A DNA stretch of 32,013 nt from Planctomycetota bacterium (GTDB lineage: Bacteria > Planctomycetota > Phycisphaerae > Phycisphaerales > Phycisphaeraceae). This document shows positions 23,509 to 32,013 of this stretch, in pieces. The notes below the pieces were generated by a model that saw nothing but the letters and a program-made list of their open reading frames with translations, did no database searches and was not told the DNA's origin. How positions within the stretch are numbered: the stretch's first letter is position 1; each line of letters opens with the position of its first letter. A program made the translations under genes and the position numbers. The stretch spans positions 1 through 32,013 of the forward strand of contig JAIOPN010000010.1 of assembly GCA_021413865.1 (NCBI GenBank), in the 5' to 3' direction.

Positions 23509-26367
23509 ATGAAGAAACGTCTGACGATCCTGGGTGTCGCGGTGGGGGCGTTGATCGCGCTGGTGGTTGTGCTGCAGGTGTTCCGCGGGCGCATCGCCGA
23601 CGCCAACATGGGCGAGTTGGAGCACCGCCTGGCCGGCGGCGACCCGGAGGCGCGCCGCGCCGCCGCCGCGATGATCCTGCGCGTCAGGCCCGACCACCCG
23701 GAGGCCCTGATGGTCAGCGCCGAGGGGCTGCTGGACCTGGGCAAGCGCGAGGACGCCCGGCGCATCCTCGAAGGCATGACCGCCCGCGCCGATGCGCCCG
23801 GGTTCCGCCGCGCCGTCATGCTGCTCACGCGGACTTATCTCGACGAGGCGGCCGATCAGGTCTATACCGGCGACGTGGACCTGGCGCTGGAGCGTGCCGA
23901 GCCGCTGATCGATCAGGCGCTGGAGGTGCGCGGCCGCGTCAAAGACGACGAGGGCGGCGACATGCTGCTGATCGAGGCGCGTGCGATGGACCTGCGCGCC
24001 ACGCTCCTGGAGAGGCGCCTGCGTGCCCGCTCCCTGGAACTGGCCAAGGCGCGGGCGGTGAACTACGAGCAGCAGGTCGAGTCCCTGGCGCAGGCGGTGG
24101 ACGAGACGGCCACGCTGATCACGGCCGAGGACATCAAACTCGCCGCCGTCTGCCTCCGCGCCAACCAGGCCGCGCCCGAAGACCCGTACGCCTACCTGTA
24201 CAACTTCCGCCGCTTCCTCCGCGCCGGCAACACCGCCGAGGCCCGCGCGGTCGCCGGGCGGTTGCTCGGCCTGAAAATCATCGACCGCGCCGTCGCCGGC
24301 GAGGTGGCGCACACGCTCCTGAGCATCGAGTCCATCTACGCCCGCCCCGTGACGCCCCAGGACATCTCCGTGGCGCACGCGCTGCTCAGCTCGCCCGCGC
24401 TAAGCCGCACGCCCAGCCTCTGGCATCGCCTGGCGGAGACCGAGCTGGCGCTCGAGGAGCACAGGCCCGCCGACGCCGAACGCCTGGCGCGTGCCATCCT
24501 GGGCGACCCGGAATCCCAGGGCCACCCGCGCGCCACGAACCTCCTGGCCCGCGCCATGATCGATCAGAACCGCGCCTCCGAGGCCGTGGCGTTCATGACG
24601 CGGTTCAACGACCGCGTGTTGACCTCCGACGGGTTGATGATGCAGGGCATGGCGCACCTGGCCGACGGCGACAACAACCGCGCGCGCGAGGTGCTACGCC
24701 AGAGCCTGGACCTGGACCCGCAGAACCTGCCGGCGCGGCTGGCGATGATCCAGTCGATGGTCGAGCGCAACGCCGTGCTCGAAGCCGATCAGGACATCCT
24801 TATCGCTCAGAAAATCAGCCCCGACCACCCGCGTGTGGTGGCGTTCTGCGCCCGGCTGTTCATCGAGAAGCTCGACAGGCGGTCGTTGCTCAAGCTGCTG
24901 GCGCCGGTGGTGACCCCACAGGCCGTCACGCCGCGCGACGTGCGGCTCGCCGCCCTGATGGCGCTGGACGACCGCGCCGCCCTCGAGCCGGTCGTTGCGG
25001 CGCGACTGGGCGGCAAGGCCAGCGATGTCCTGGCCATCTTCGCCGACGCCTGGCTGCGGTGCGGCGCCCGCCGCAGGTGGGAGACCGCTTTCCTCATCAA
25101 CCACTGCCTGTTCGACGCCCTCACCTCCGACCCGTTGCGCCTGGCCCACGCCCCCGTGAGCCCCGCGCCGCTCGACCCTTCGCTCCTCCCGGTGATCACC
25201 CCCGAGAGCGACGCCCCCATGGTTCCCTCCGAGGTGGACGCCAGGTACTTCGTCCCCTCGCTGCCGCAGGCCGCGCTGGCGGTGACGGAGGTCGCCGTTG
25301 ATCGCTGGCCGGGCGAACGGCCGGCCCTCCTGCCGGTGATGATCGAGCTGGCGCTCTGGTCGGGGCGCGACGAGGCGGCGCGCCGGTTGTTGAGCGAGGT
25401 CTCGCCACCGCCGGCGGAAGGCACCCTGCTCGCGGCCGTGCGCGACTATCTGGGCGGCTCCACGCCAACCAGCCTCGACGGGCTGCCGGCCTCGCCCACG
25501 CGGTATTGGCTGCAGCTCGCCGTTGCGCTGCGCTCGTCGGACTCGGACCGCCCGCTGCTCCGCCTCACCAGCCTGATCACCGCGCACAGTTGGGCCGAGC
25601 CGGCGCTGCTCATGTTCATGCGCACCGAGCTGGAGCGTGACGACGTGGTCGGCGCCAAGCTGGCCATCGAGGCCACGCAGAAGCTCAACCCGGAGATGGC
25701 GCGGCTGGCCACGGGGCGGTTGAACCTGGCGCAGCGGTACCCGCGCGAGGCGATGGAGGAGGCCGACGTCGTCGGGCACGACGAGGCCGCCGATTCGGAG
25801 GTCCGCATCCAGGCCGCGGAGATCGCCGCCCGCGCCTACCTGCTGGTCGGTCAATCCGAGATGGCGACCTTCGCCTTCGACAGCCTGTCCTACTCCATGC
25901 CCGACCGCAAGCTCGACATGCGGATGCACGCGCTGGACATCCTGATCCTGAGCCGCAAAACGGCCACGGCCTCGGCGAGCTCGCTCGCCGTCGAGGCGCA
26001 GAACGCCCGCGCCGTGCTCGACCGCGTCCTGGTCCGCGCCGCGACCATCATGCCCCCCCAGCGCCTCAACGTGCTGATCGACAACATCCTGCTCTATCAG
26101 CCCAACGAGCCGATACTCTGGCTGCATCAGGCCAACGCGCAGGTCGCCTCGGGCGAGTTGGGCCGTGCCCGCCGCCTGCTCGAACGCCTGCGCCAGGTCG
26201 TGCCCGACGCCCCGCGCATCGCGGAGCTGGCGCGGAGCATCGAGCACGCCCAGACACAGCCGGCGACCCGCCGCTCCGACACAGCCCCGCCGCCCGCGCA
26301 GCCCCCCCGGCCCGGCGATCCGCCCCCGCCCGCCACCCAACCCTCGGAGACGGGAGGCGGCGAGTGA
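23509..26367 (+). CDS. Membrane-anchored TPR protein of the exosortase operon
   Basis: The 952-residue protein has an N-terminal membrane anchor (LTILGVAVGALIALVVVLQVF, about 5-25, preceded by KKR) and a long series of helical tetratricopeptide-like repeats, for example HPEALMVSAEGLLDLGKRED and GMAHLADGDNNRAREVLRQS, ending in GELGRARRLLERLRQ. The last 40 residues (913-952) are Pro/Thr/Gln-rich and disordered. The repeats should form a periplasmic solenoid for protein contacts; anchored TPR proteins are regular members of exosortase/exopolysaccharide loci. The ATG at 23509 lies 26 bases after the exosortase stop and lacks a clear Shine-Dalgarno sequence; the frame upstream overlaps exosortase and is not coding. 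Its TGA overlaps the GTG of the protease gene. It is unlike the second TPR protein in anchor type and sequence. Confidence 0.88.
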   Translation: MKKRLTILGVAVGALIALVVVLQVFRGRIADANMGELEHRLAGGDPEARRAAAAMILRVRPDHPEALMVSAEGLLDLGKREDARRILEGMTARADAPGFRRAVMLLTRTYLDEAADQVYTGDVDLALERAEPLIDQALEVRGRVKDDEGGDMLLIEARAMDLRATLLERRLRARSLELAKARAVNYEQQVESLAQAVDETATLITAEDIKLAAVCLRANQAAPEDPYAYLYNFRRFLRAGNTAEARAVAGRLLGLKIIDRAVAGEVAHTLLSIESIYARPVTPQDISVAHALLSSPALSRTPSLWHRLAETELALEEHRPADAERLARAILGDPESQGHPRATNLLARAMIDQNRASEAVAFMTRFNDRVLTSDGLMMQGMAHLADGDNNRAREVLRQSLDLDPQNLPARLAMIQSMVERNAVLEADQDILIAQKISPDHPRVVAFCARLFIEKLDRRSLLKLLAPVVTPQAVTPRDVRLAALMALDDRAALEPVVAARLGGKASDVLAIFADAWLRCGARRRWETAFLINHCLFDALTSDPLRLAHAPVSPAPLDPSLLPVITPESDAPMVPSEVDARYFVPSLPQAALAVTEVAVDRWPGERPALLPVMIELALWSGRDEAARRLLSEVSPPPAEGTLLAAVRDYLGGSTPTSLDGLPASPTRYWLQLAVALRSSDSDRPLLRLTSLITAHSWAEPALLMFMRTELERDDVVGAKLAIEATQKLNPEMARLATGRLNLAQRYPREAMEEADVVGHDEAADSEVRIQAAEIAARAYLLVGQSEMATFAFDSLSYSMPDRKLDMRMHALDILILSRKTATASASSLAVEAQNARAVLDRVLVRAATIMPPQRLNVLIDNILLYQPNEPILWLHQANAQVASGELGRARRLLERLRQVVPDAPRIAELARSIEHAQTQPATRRSDTAPPPAQPPRPGDPPPPATQPSETGGGE

Positions 26368-27239
26368 CCCGTCCCCGCTTCAAGACCCATCGCCTCTGCG
26401 CCGCCGCGTTGTCGCTGTTGGCGTGGCTGTCGGTCGCGCCCGCGTGGGGCGCCGAGCCCGCCGCGACACAGCCCGCCGCCGCGCCGGTGGACCCTTACGT
26501 CAAGGCCGTCGCGCGCGTCAGGCCCAGCGTCGTGGGCGTGGGCAGCTACTACTACAAGGACACGCCGAGCGTTCAGTACGCGGGCACCGGCTTCGTGGTC
26601 GGCGACGGGTTGACCGTTGCGACCAACCAGCACGTCGTCGAGGCCATCCGTCAGCGTGACCGCACCGCGCAGCTGCGGGTGTTTTTCCCCGACGGTGCGG
26701 CGACGGACGGCCGTCGCGCCACTGTGGTGGCGGAGGACCGCTTCCACGACGTGGCGCTGCTGAAGATCGAGGGCCCGGCCGCCCCGGCGCTGGAACTGAG
26801 CGAGCAGACCCCGGCGCAGGGCCAGTCCGTGGGGATCCTGGGCTACCCGATCGGTCTGATGCTTGGTCTGGTGCCGGCGACGCACCGGGGCGTGGTGGCG
26901 GCGGTGGTGCCCTCGGTGCTGCCGCTGCCCACGGGGGCGAAGCTGACGCCGGAACTGGCCGAGGCCATCAAGCGGCCGTATAACCTGTACCAATTGGACA
27001 TGGTCGTGTTCCCAGGCAACAGCGGCAGTCCGATGTTCGACGCCGGTGACGCGCGGGTGCTGGGGATCATCAACAAGACGTTGGCCGATCGCACCCGCGA
27101 GCACCTGCTAACCAACCCCAGCGGCATCTCCTACGCGGTGCCGATCTGCTGGGTGCGTGAGCTTATGCTCCGGAGCGCCGCGGAACGGGCTGAAACACCG
27201 GGTGTCCCCGCGACCCCCGTCAACGGGACAACCCCCTGA
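26364..27239 (+). CDS. Exported trypsin-like serine protease (S1C/DegP-like, no PDZ)
   Basis: The 291-residue protein has a signal peptide (LCAAALSLLAWLSVAPAWGA, cleavage near 29-30) and a short Ala/Pro-rich linker, then a trypsin-fold protease domain. The triad is H90 (ATNQHVVEA), D129 (RFHDVALLKI) and S220 (FPGNSGSPMF). GTGFVV (75-79) and GYPIGL (160-165) are typical of the HtrA/DegP group, but no PDZ domain follows, as the protein ends soon after the protease domain. It should act in the periplasm or at the surface, possibly maturing or clearing envelope proteins handled by the exosortase system. GTG at 26364 overlaps the upstream stop (GTGA), with GGAGG six bases ahead, which supports coupled translation and fixes the start. 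Confidence 0.92.
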   Translation: MTRPRFKTHRLCAAALSLLAWLSVAPAWGAEPAATQPAAAPVDPYVKAVARVRPSVVGVGSYYYKDTPSVQYAGTGFVVGDGLTVATNQHVVEAIRQRDRTAQLRVFFPDGAATDGRRATVVAEDRFHDVALLKIEGPAAPALELSEQTPAQGQSVGILGYPIGLMLGLVPATHRGVVAAVVPSVLPLPTGAKLTPELAEAIKRPYNLYQLDMVVFPGNSGSPMFDAGDARVLGIINKTLADRTREHLLTNPSGISYAVPICWVRELMLRSAAERAETPGVPATPVNGTTP

Positions 27240-27292
27240 TCGCATCAACACACACCGGCACGGTCCACGCGACCGGCCAGGGAGGCTTCATC

Positions 27293-30200
27293 ATGCGGAC
27301 CTTTAGGCACATCATGACCGGTTTGGTGATCACGACGGCGGCGCTGGCCGTGACGGGCTGCGGCGAGAGCCCCGAGCTCAAGCTCCAGCGCGCCAAGATC
27401 GCCCTCTCCACGGACCACCCCGAGCAGGCGCTGCGCCTGGCCGAGTCGGTCCTCAAGGAGCAGCCCGACAACAGCGAGGCGGTCCGCTACAAGGCCATCT
27501 CCCAGATGCGTCTGGACAAGCTCGAGGAGGCCCGCGCGACGCTCGACGGGCTGCTGAGCAAGAAGCCCGACGACCTCGAGGTCCGCAAGCTCCTGACGGA
27601 GTGGGGCTTCCGCCGGCTCGCCGAGCTGATGCGTCAGAGCACGTTCGCCGGCAGCGCGGAACTACAGGCGGAGTACGACAAGGTGCTCGAGCAGGGCGTG
27701 CAGCAGGCGGAGTGGATGGAAACCAAGGGCAAAGACACGGCGGAAGCCCGGTTCCTGCGCGGCCGCTACGCCGAGGCCGACGCCCTGCGCCTGACCGCGA
27801 TCGCGCGCGACAAGCGTTCCGACCCGGCGAACCTGAGCCCCGACACGAAGGAGCCGACGGAGATCGCCAACGAGGCGATCCGCCAGGTCGAGGCCAAGGC
27901 TCTAGCGCGCGGGCGCGAGGCCTCCGAGCAGATGCGCTCCGCGCTCGAGGCGAACCCCCGGCTGTTCGACGCGGCGGAGATGTACGCCCGCCTGCTCACG
28001 CTCCAGGAGGATTGGTCGATGCTCTGGGCGATGGCCAACAGGCTCGCCGGCGAGGGCGAGATCCCGGTGTCGGTCTTCGAGCGGGTGTCGCTGGGATTGA
28101 TGCGGATGCCCGACGTGATCCACCCGACGGCGGATCGCCTGGGCCTGGCCCGCAAGCTCCAGGAGAAGGTCGGCAAGACCGATCAGCAGTCCACCGCGTG
28201 GAAAGTCACTTCGGCGCGGCTGGACCTCATTGAAAAAAACTACAGCCACGCCGGGACGCTGCTGGACGAGGTGCTCCAGGCCAATCCCCGCGACGTGGAC
28301 GGCCGGTACCTCAAGGCGCAGTCGCTGTACGGCCTGGAGAAGTACGCCGACGCCAAGGCGATCCTCGACAAGCTCAGCACCGAGCAGGCGCGGTCGCCGC
28401 TGGTGCAGGCGCTCTACGGCCTGACGCTGGTGAAACTCAACGATAAGGTGCTGGCCAAAGAGGCCCTGCGCCGCGCGACGGAACTCGACCCCGCCAACGC
28501 GCTGGCGCGCGGGGCGTTGATCCAGCTCATGGCCGAGGAGGGCCGCATGAAGGACGCGAAGGAAGACGTGGAGGTCTTCTACCGCAATAACCCCGGCGAC
28601 CCCAGCGCCATCCGCATCAAGATGGGCTACGAGATGTCCAACGGCCAGGTGAACAACGTCAAGGACCTGCTCGAGCGGGTGGACAAGGTCTCCCCGCGCA
28701 CGCCCGAGCTGATCAACATCCTGGTGGACGGTTACGTGGCGTTGAAGAACTACCCCCGCGCCGAGCGGTTCGCCGCCGAGCTGGTGCGGGCACGGCCCGA
28801 TGCGCTGGGCTCGCACCTGGCGCTGGCGCAGGTGCAGCTTCTGCAGGGGCGTGACGACGAGGTCCGCACGAGCCTCGCCGCGCTGAAGGAGAAGTTCCCC
28901 AAGGCCGGCGGCGTCGATCAGATGCTCGGCCGGCTGTACCTGCAGCGCGGCTCCTTCGACAAGGCCGTGGAACTGCTGCGCAACGTGGTGAAGCAGGAGC
29001 CGGCCAACCAGGGGGCGCGCCTGTCGCTGGCGCAGGGGCTGATGGCGCTGTCGCTGCCGGACGAGGCGCTCGAGCAGGTCCAGGTGGTGCTGGACCGTTC
29101 GCCGCAGGACGTGCAGGCGCACGCCCTGGCGGCGCGGACGTACCAGATGATGGGCCAGGCCGACAAGGCCGCCGAGCACCTCCAGCAGATCGACCTGGCG
29201 ACCGTGGATGAAACCAGCAACCCGACGCTGGTGGCGCAGCTCAACCTGCGGCAGGGCCAGCTCGACCAGGCGATCAGCGTCGCCAACCGCGCGGTGGCCT
29301 CGGGCAACCCCGACCCGTCGCTGCGTCTGCTGCTGGCCGACGCCTACAACCGCAAGCAGGACTACCCGCAGGTCGAGACGAACCTGATCGCCCTGGTCAA
29401 GGCGCAGCCGACGAACTCCAGGGCATTCGAGATGCTCGCGCGGTTCTACGTCGCGACCAAGGACATCGATCGCGGCCTGCTCTCGCTGTCGAACCTCCAG
29501 CCGGTCAACGAGGTGCTGTCGCGCATCAGCCAGGCCGCCGTCCTGTCGGCGGTGGGTCGGCGCGACGAGGCGCTGCAGCGCGTGGACCCGGTCTATGCGC
29601 CGCTGATCAAGGCCCGGTCCAAGGACGCGCTGGTCGTGGCGGACGCGATGGCGTCGATCTACGTCATCCTGGATCAGCCGGCCAAGGCGTTCGCGGTCTA
29701 TGAGCCGCTCAACGAGGCCAAGCTCTTCCCCGTCGAGGTCGCCATGCGCCAGATGCAGCTCACCTCGGGCAGGGACAAGCCCGACGAGGTGCTGGCCAAG
29801 CTCGAGCGCGTGGTCTCGCTCCTCACGCCCGAGCAGAAGATGTACCGCCGGCCGATCGTGCTGCGGTACATGTCGATCGCCAAGTACGACCGCGCCCTGC
29901 AGTTGATCGACGGCTGGCGGCAGGCGGACGCCAAGGACGTGTCGCTGATGATGCTCAGGGGCGAGGTGTACTCGCAGATGGGCCGGACGAAAGAGGCGAT
30001 CGAGTCCTACAACGCCGCCATGGCCGCGGAGCCGGAAAACGTCCGTGTGCGCCAGACCCTGGCGCAGGCGCACGTCGAAGACCGGGACTACGCGGGCGCC
30101 GAGGCGGCGCTCGACGAGATGGCGAAGATCGATGATGGCGCGCGGATCATGTCGCTGGCGATGAAGGGCCAGATGTTCATGGAGCTGGGCCTGTTGCAGC

Positions 30201-31738
30201 AGGCGACCGCGACGTTCGAGGAACTGGACCGCACGGGCAAGGCGCGTGACCCCAGGGTGATCTTCGCCATGGGCCGTGCCTACTCGGGCCTTCACCAGGA
30301 CGAACTGGCGATGAAGCGTCTGGCGGAGGTGCCCGCCTACGCGCCGCAGTACGCGCCGGCGCAGATCCTGCTGGCCAGGCTCGAGCAGCGGCGCGGCAAG
30401 GGCGACCAGGCCAAGACCCGGCTCGAACAGCTCGCGCGCAGCCCGGCGACCGTTTACGCCGCCACCCACGAGCTGTTGGCGCTCAGCGCCAAGAACCAGC
30501 AGGACGAGGAGCTGCTGCGCTGGAGCGACCAGGCCCTGTCGATCGAGCGGTTGCCGCCGACAGCGCGGGCGACGTGGCTCAACACACGCATCACGCTCCA
30601 GGCCAATCGCCGCGACTGGACCGGCGTCGCCAAGACCCTCGAGGACCTGGCGGAGATCAAGAAGGACTCGCTGAGCGTGGCCGCGGCCCGGACCGTGGTG
30701 ATGCTGCACCTCCGCCGCCCCGAGGACGCCCAGCGGATTTTCCGCTCCCAGCCCAAGCTCGCCCAGGCGCCAGACGCCTACGCGCTGGCGTTTCTCCTGC
30801 AGGAAAAGGCCGCCAAGCAGGACCTGCCCATGGCGGACTTCATGATCGCCATGGCCTCGGGCGACCCCGCCGCGGCGCGCTCGGCGGCCGAACGCATCAA
30901 GAACCGACGCACCCTCTTCCGTGACGACCTGCTCTCGGTCGTCAACCGCCCCGACGCCTCATCCCCCGAGATGAGCGCCGCCTTCCGCGACTTGACGTTT
31001 GCCATGGTCGCGCTGGAAGTCGGTCTGCCCCAGATCACCACCGAGGTCTCGCAGGATGTCATCAACCGGTTGCCGGCGATCGTGCCTGCGTACGGCCTGA
31101 TGGCGCAGAGCCTCAACGACCGCGAGCTGCCCGCCGATGAAACGCTCGATCGTCTCAAGCGCGCCGTGCCCAACAGCGCCACCGCCCTGCTGCTCTCCGC
31201 CTTCGACAAGATGCGCAGCAAGGACAACGCCGGCTCGCTGGCCGACTTCCAGGCCCTGCTCAAACGCGAGCCCGACAACGAGCACCTCCAGTACAACGTC
31301 GCGCAGGCTCTGCAGCGCCTGAACAACGTTGACCAGGCCATCCCTCTGCTACAAAAAATCTACGACGCCAACGGCGCGTACAAGTTCGCCGCCGCCAACG
31401 ACCTGGCCTATCTGATGGCCGTGCACCAGCCCGGGAAACTCCCCCAGGCCAAGGAGATCGCACAGACCGCCTTCAAGGTCGCCCCACAGTTCACCCCACT
31501 GCTCGATACCGTCGGCTGGATCGAACACCTGCAGGGCAACGACAAGCAGGCCCTTGCCCTGCTCAACCGCGCCCTGGCGGGACTAAAGGACGTTGCGGAG
31601 GTGCAATACCACCTCGGCGTCGTCTATCAAAAATTGGGCAACAAGACGTGGGCGGGCTACCACCTCAAGGAAGCGCTCGCCAACGGCGACAAGGACGCCC
31701 AGTGGCGCGCCGACGCGGAAAAACTCCTCAAGGGCTGA
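27293..31738 (+). CDS. Giant TPR-repeat lipoprotein (PrsT-like)
   Basis: The 1481-residue protein has a lipoprotein signal peptide (MRTFRHIMTGLVITTAALAV) with the lipobox VTGC and lipidated Cys23. The rest is a continuous array of TPR-like helix pairs, for example LAESVLKEQPDNSEAVRYKA, KEALRRATELDPANALARGA, GSFDKAVELLRNVVKQEPAN and NRALAGLKDVAEVQYHLGVV. This fits the PEP-CTERM-system TPR lipoprotein PrsT, though it is clearly longer than the roughly 900 residues I recall for that family. It probably forms a periplasmic scaffold for exopolysaccharide or protein export, anchored to a membrane. GGGAGG lies seven bases before the ATG at 27293. It is the last gene of the operon, 53 bases after the protease, and is followed by a strong terminator 17 bases after its stop. 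Confidence 0.9.
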   Translation: MRTFRHIMTGLVITTAALAVTGCGESPELKLQRAKIALSTDHPEQALRLAESVLKEQPDNSEAVRYKAISQMRLDKLEEARATLDGLLSKKPDDLEVRKLLTEWGFRRLAELMRQSTFAGSAELQAEYDKVLEQGVQQAEWMETKGKDTAEARFLRGRYAEADALRLTAIARDKRSDPANLSPDTKEPTEIANEAIRQVEAKALARGREASEQMRSALEANPRLFDAAEMYARLLTLQEDWSMLWAMANRLAGEGEIPVSVFERVSLGLMRMPDVIHPTADRLGLARKLQEKVGKTDQQSTAWKVTSARLDLIEKNYSHAGTLLDEVLQANPRDVDGRYLKAQSLYGLEKYADAKAILDKLSTEQARSPLVQALYGLTLVKLNDKVLAKEALRRATELDPANALARGALIQLMAEEGRMKDAKEDVEVFYRNNPGDPSAIRIKMGYEMSNGQVNNVKDLLERVDKVSPRTPELINILVDGYVALKNYPRAERFAAELVRARPDALGSHLALAQVQLLQGRDDEVRTSLAALKEKFPKAGGVDQMLGRLYLQRGSFDKAVELLRNVVKQEPANQGARLSLAQGLMALSLPDEALEQVQVVLDRSPQDVQAHALAARTYQMMGQADKAAEHLQQIDLATVDETSNPTLVAQLNLRQGQLDQAISVANRAVASGNPDPSLRLLLADAYNRKQDYPQVETNLIALVKAQPTNSRAFEMLARFYVATKDIDRGLLSLSNLQPVNEVLSRISQAAVLSAVGRRDEALQRVDPVYAPLIKARSKDALVVADAMASIYVILDQPAKAFAVYEPLNEAKLFPVEVAMRQMQLTSGRDKPDEVLAKLERVVSLLTPEQKMYRRPIVLRYMSIAKYDRALQLIDGWRQADAKDVSLMMLRGEVYSQMGRTKEAIESYNAAMAAEPENVRVRQTLAQAHVEDRDYAGAEAALDEMAKIDDGARIMSLAMKGQMFMELGLLQQATATFEELDRTGKARDPRVIFAMGRAYSGLHQDELAMKRLAEVPAYAPQYAPAQILLARLEQRRGKGDQAKTRLEQLARSPATVYAATHELLALSAKNQQDEELLRWSDQALSIERLPPTARATWLNTRITLQANRRDWTGVAKTLEDLAEIKKDSLSVAAARTVVMLHLRRPEDAQRIFRSQPKLAQAPDAYALAFLLQEKAAKQDLPMADFMIAMASGDPAAARSAAERIKNRRTLFRDDLLSVVNRPDASSPEMSAAFRDLTFAMVALEVGLPQITTEVSQDVINRLPAIVPAYGLMAQSLNDRELPADETLDRLKRAVPNSATALLLSAFDKMRSKDNAGSLADFQALLKREPDNEHLQYNVAQALQRLNNVDQAIPLLQKIYDANGAYKFAAANDLAYLMAVHQPGKLPQAKEIAQTAFKVAPQFTPLLDTVGWIEHLQGNDKQALALLNRALAGLKDVAEVQYHLGVVYQKLGNKTWAGYHLKEALANGDKDAQWRADAEKLLKG

Positions 31739-31755
31739 AGCCAACCCGAATCCTC

Positions 31756-31787
31756 AAAAGACCGGCCTTCATCGGGCCGGTCTTTTT
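31756..31787 (+). terminator. Rho-independent terminator of the exosortase operon
   Basis: AAAAGACCGGCC (31756-31767), a seven-base loop TTCATCG, and GGCCGGTCTTTT(T) form a perfect 12-base stem ending in a T-run. An outer pair AGCCAAC (31739-31745) and GTTGGCT (31788-31794) could lengthen the stem. The A-rich 5' arm makes it potentially bidirectional, so it could also stop transcription coming from the IS on the right. Confidence 0.92.
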
Positions 31788-31874
31788 GTTGGCTGAAAGC
31801 CCCGACGGGTTTTGTTCGGTTGATTGAGGGTCATTGCATTGGACTGGATGAATACAAGCTAATCACGGCCCAAC

Positions 31875-32013
31875 TAGAGCATTCCTATTCCGTCTGTAGC
31901 GTATACCCGCAGTGGCGGAAGCAGTTCATCGCGTCTGAAGCCGTCACGCGGTCCAGCACGCCCTGCATCGCCGACCACAGGGCCTCACCGGTCCGGCAGG
32001 CCAGCGAGCGCAG
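31875..32013 (-). mobile_element. End of second IS630-type copy, inverted relative to the left copy
   Basis: This is the exact reverse complement of 183-321, beginning with TA (31875-31876) and the element terminus GAGCATTCC at 31877. The copy runs off the window. The 80-odd bases between the operon terminator and this element hold nothing I can recognise. Confidence 0.85.
31885..32013 (-). CDS. IS630-family transposase, C-terminal fragment (cut by window end)
   Basis: Read on the minus strand, this encodes the last 42 residues or so of the same transposase as at the left edge, from LRSLACRTGEALW through HCGYTLQTE, with the stop TAG at 31885-31887. No catalytic residue falls inside the fragment, because the DDE glutamate lies upstream of the cut, beyond the window. 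Identity to the left copy is complete over the shared part, which means recent transposition, gene conversion, or an assembly effect at a repeat. Confidence 0.88.
   Translation of the reverse strand: MRSLACRTGEALWSAMQGVLDRVTASDAMNCFRHCGYTLQTE

Noticed and set aside
27902-30709. Very long open frame on the minus strand opposite the TPR lipoprotein gene (over 900 codons)
   Set aside because: It is a mirror of GC-biased third codon positions; the translation is rich in Arg/His/Leu/Gln without any domain pattern, while the plus strand shows clear TPRs and a lipobox.
322-31874. CRISPR array, rRNA or prophage in the interior
   Set aside because: No regularly spaced direct repeats, no rRNA-like sequence, and no phage structural or integrase genes were seen.

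Overview
The window is about 32 kb of GC-rich, densely coding bacterial DNA. Gene content points to a planctomycete, perhaps Phycisphaerae: a YXWGXW-repeat protein, an exosortase fused to EpsI, phytanoyl-CoA dioxygenase family enzymes, ceramidase-fold proteins and abundant intergenic palindromes. This assignment is inference, as there is no rRNA or other marker. Strong GC bias creates many long false reading frames opposite the real genes.

Layout. (1) Both ends lie inside copies of one IS630-type insertion sequence in opposite orientation; the shared part (183-321 and 31875-32013) is identical. (2) 322-5054, minus strand: a TIM-barrel hydrolase-like protein, thioredoxin reductase (trxB), a sugar phosphate isomerase/epimerase-like protein and serine hydroxymethyltransferase (glyA), with palindromic repeats at the gene borders. 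(3) 5328-7883, plus strand: the repair polymerase PolX and a phytanoyl-CoA dioxygenase family protein, converging on a minus-strand pair (7873-9838) of an NAD-dependent epimerase and an AlkA-like HhH-GPD DNA glycosylase. (4) 10225-11067: an HtpX-like membrane protease, followed by a small minus-strand orphan gene. (5) 11872-17924, plus strand: a compact five-gene cluster of PhyH dioxygenase, MFS transporter, ceramidase-fold hydrolase, DegT/DnrJ/EryC1/StrS aminotransferase and a second ceramidase-fold hydrolase. It looks like a dedicated small-molecule pathway of unknown substrate. (6) 17937-19958, minus strand: a large YXWGXW-repeat protein, divergent across a 525-base intergenic region from (7) 20484-31738, plus strand: an exosortase (PEP-CTERM sorting) operon of FemAB-like acyltransferase, exosortase-EpsI fusion, membrane-anchored TPR protein, exported trypsin-like protease and a 1481-residue TPR lipoprotein. 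This operon ends in a strong intrinsic terminator just before the right IS copy.

The exosortase operon is tightly built: GTGA overlaps join FemAB to exosortase and the first TPR protein to the protease. It should act at the cell envelope in sorting surface proteins and in exopolysaccharide biology, but the window holds no PEP-CTERM substrate and no glycosyltransferase. The most novel parts are the five-gene ceramidase-fold/DegT cluster and the protease embedded in the exosortase operon.
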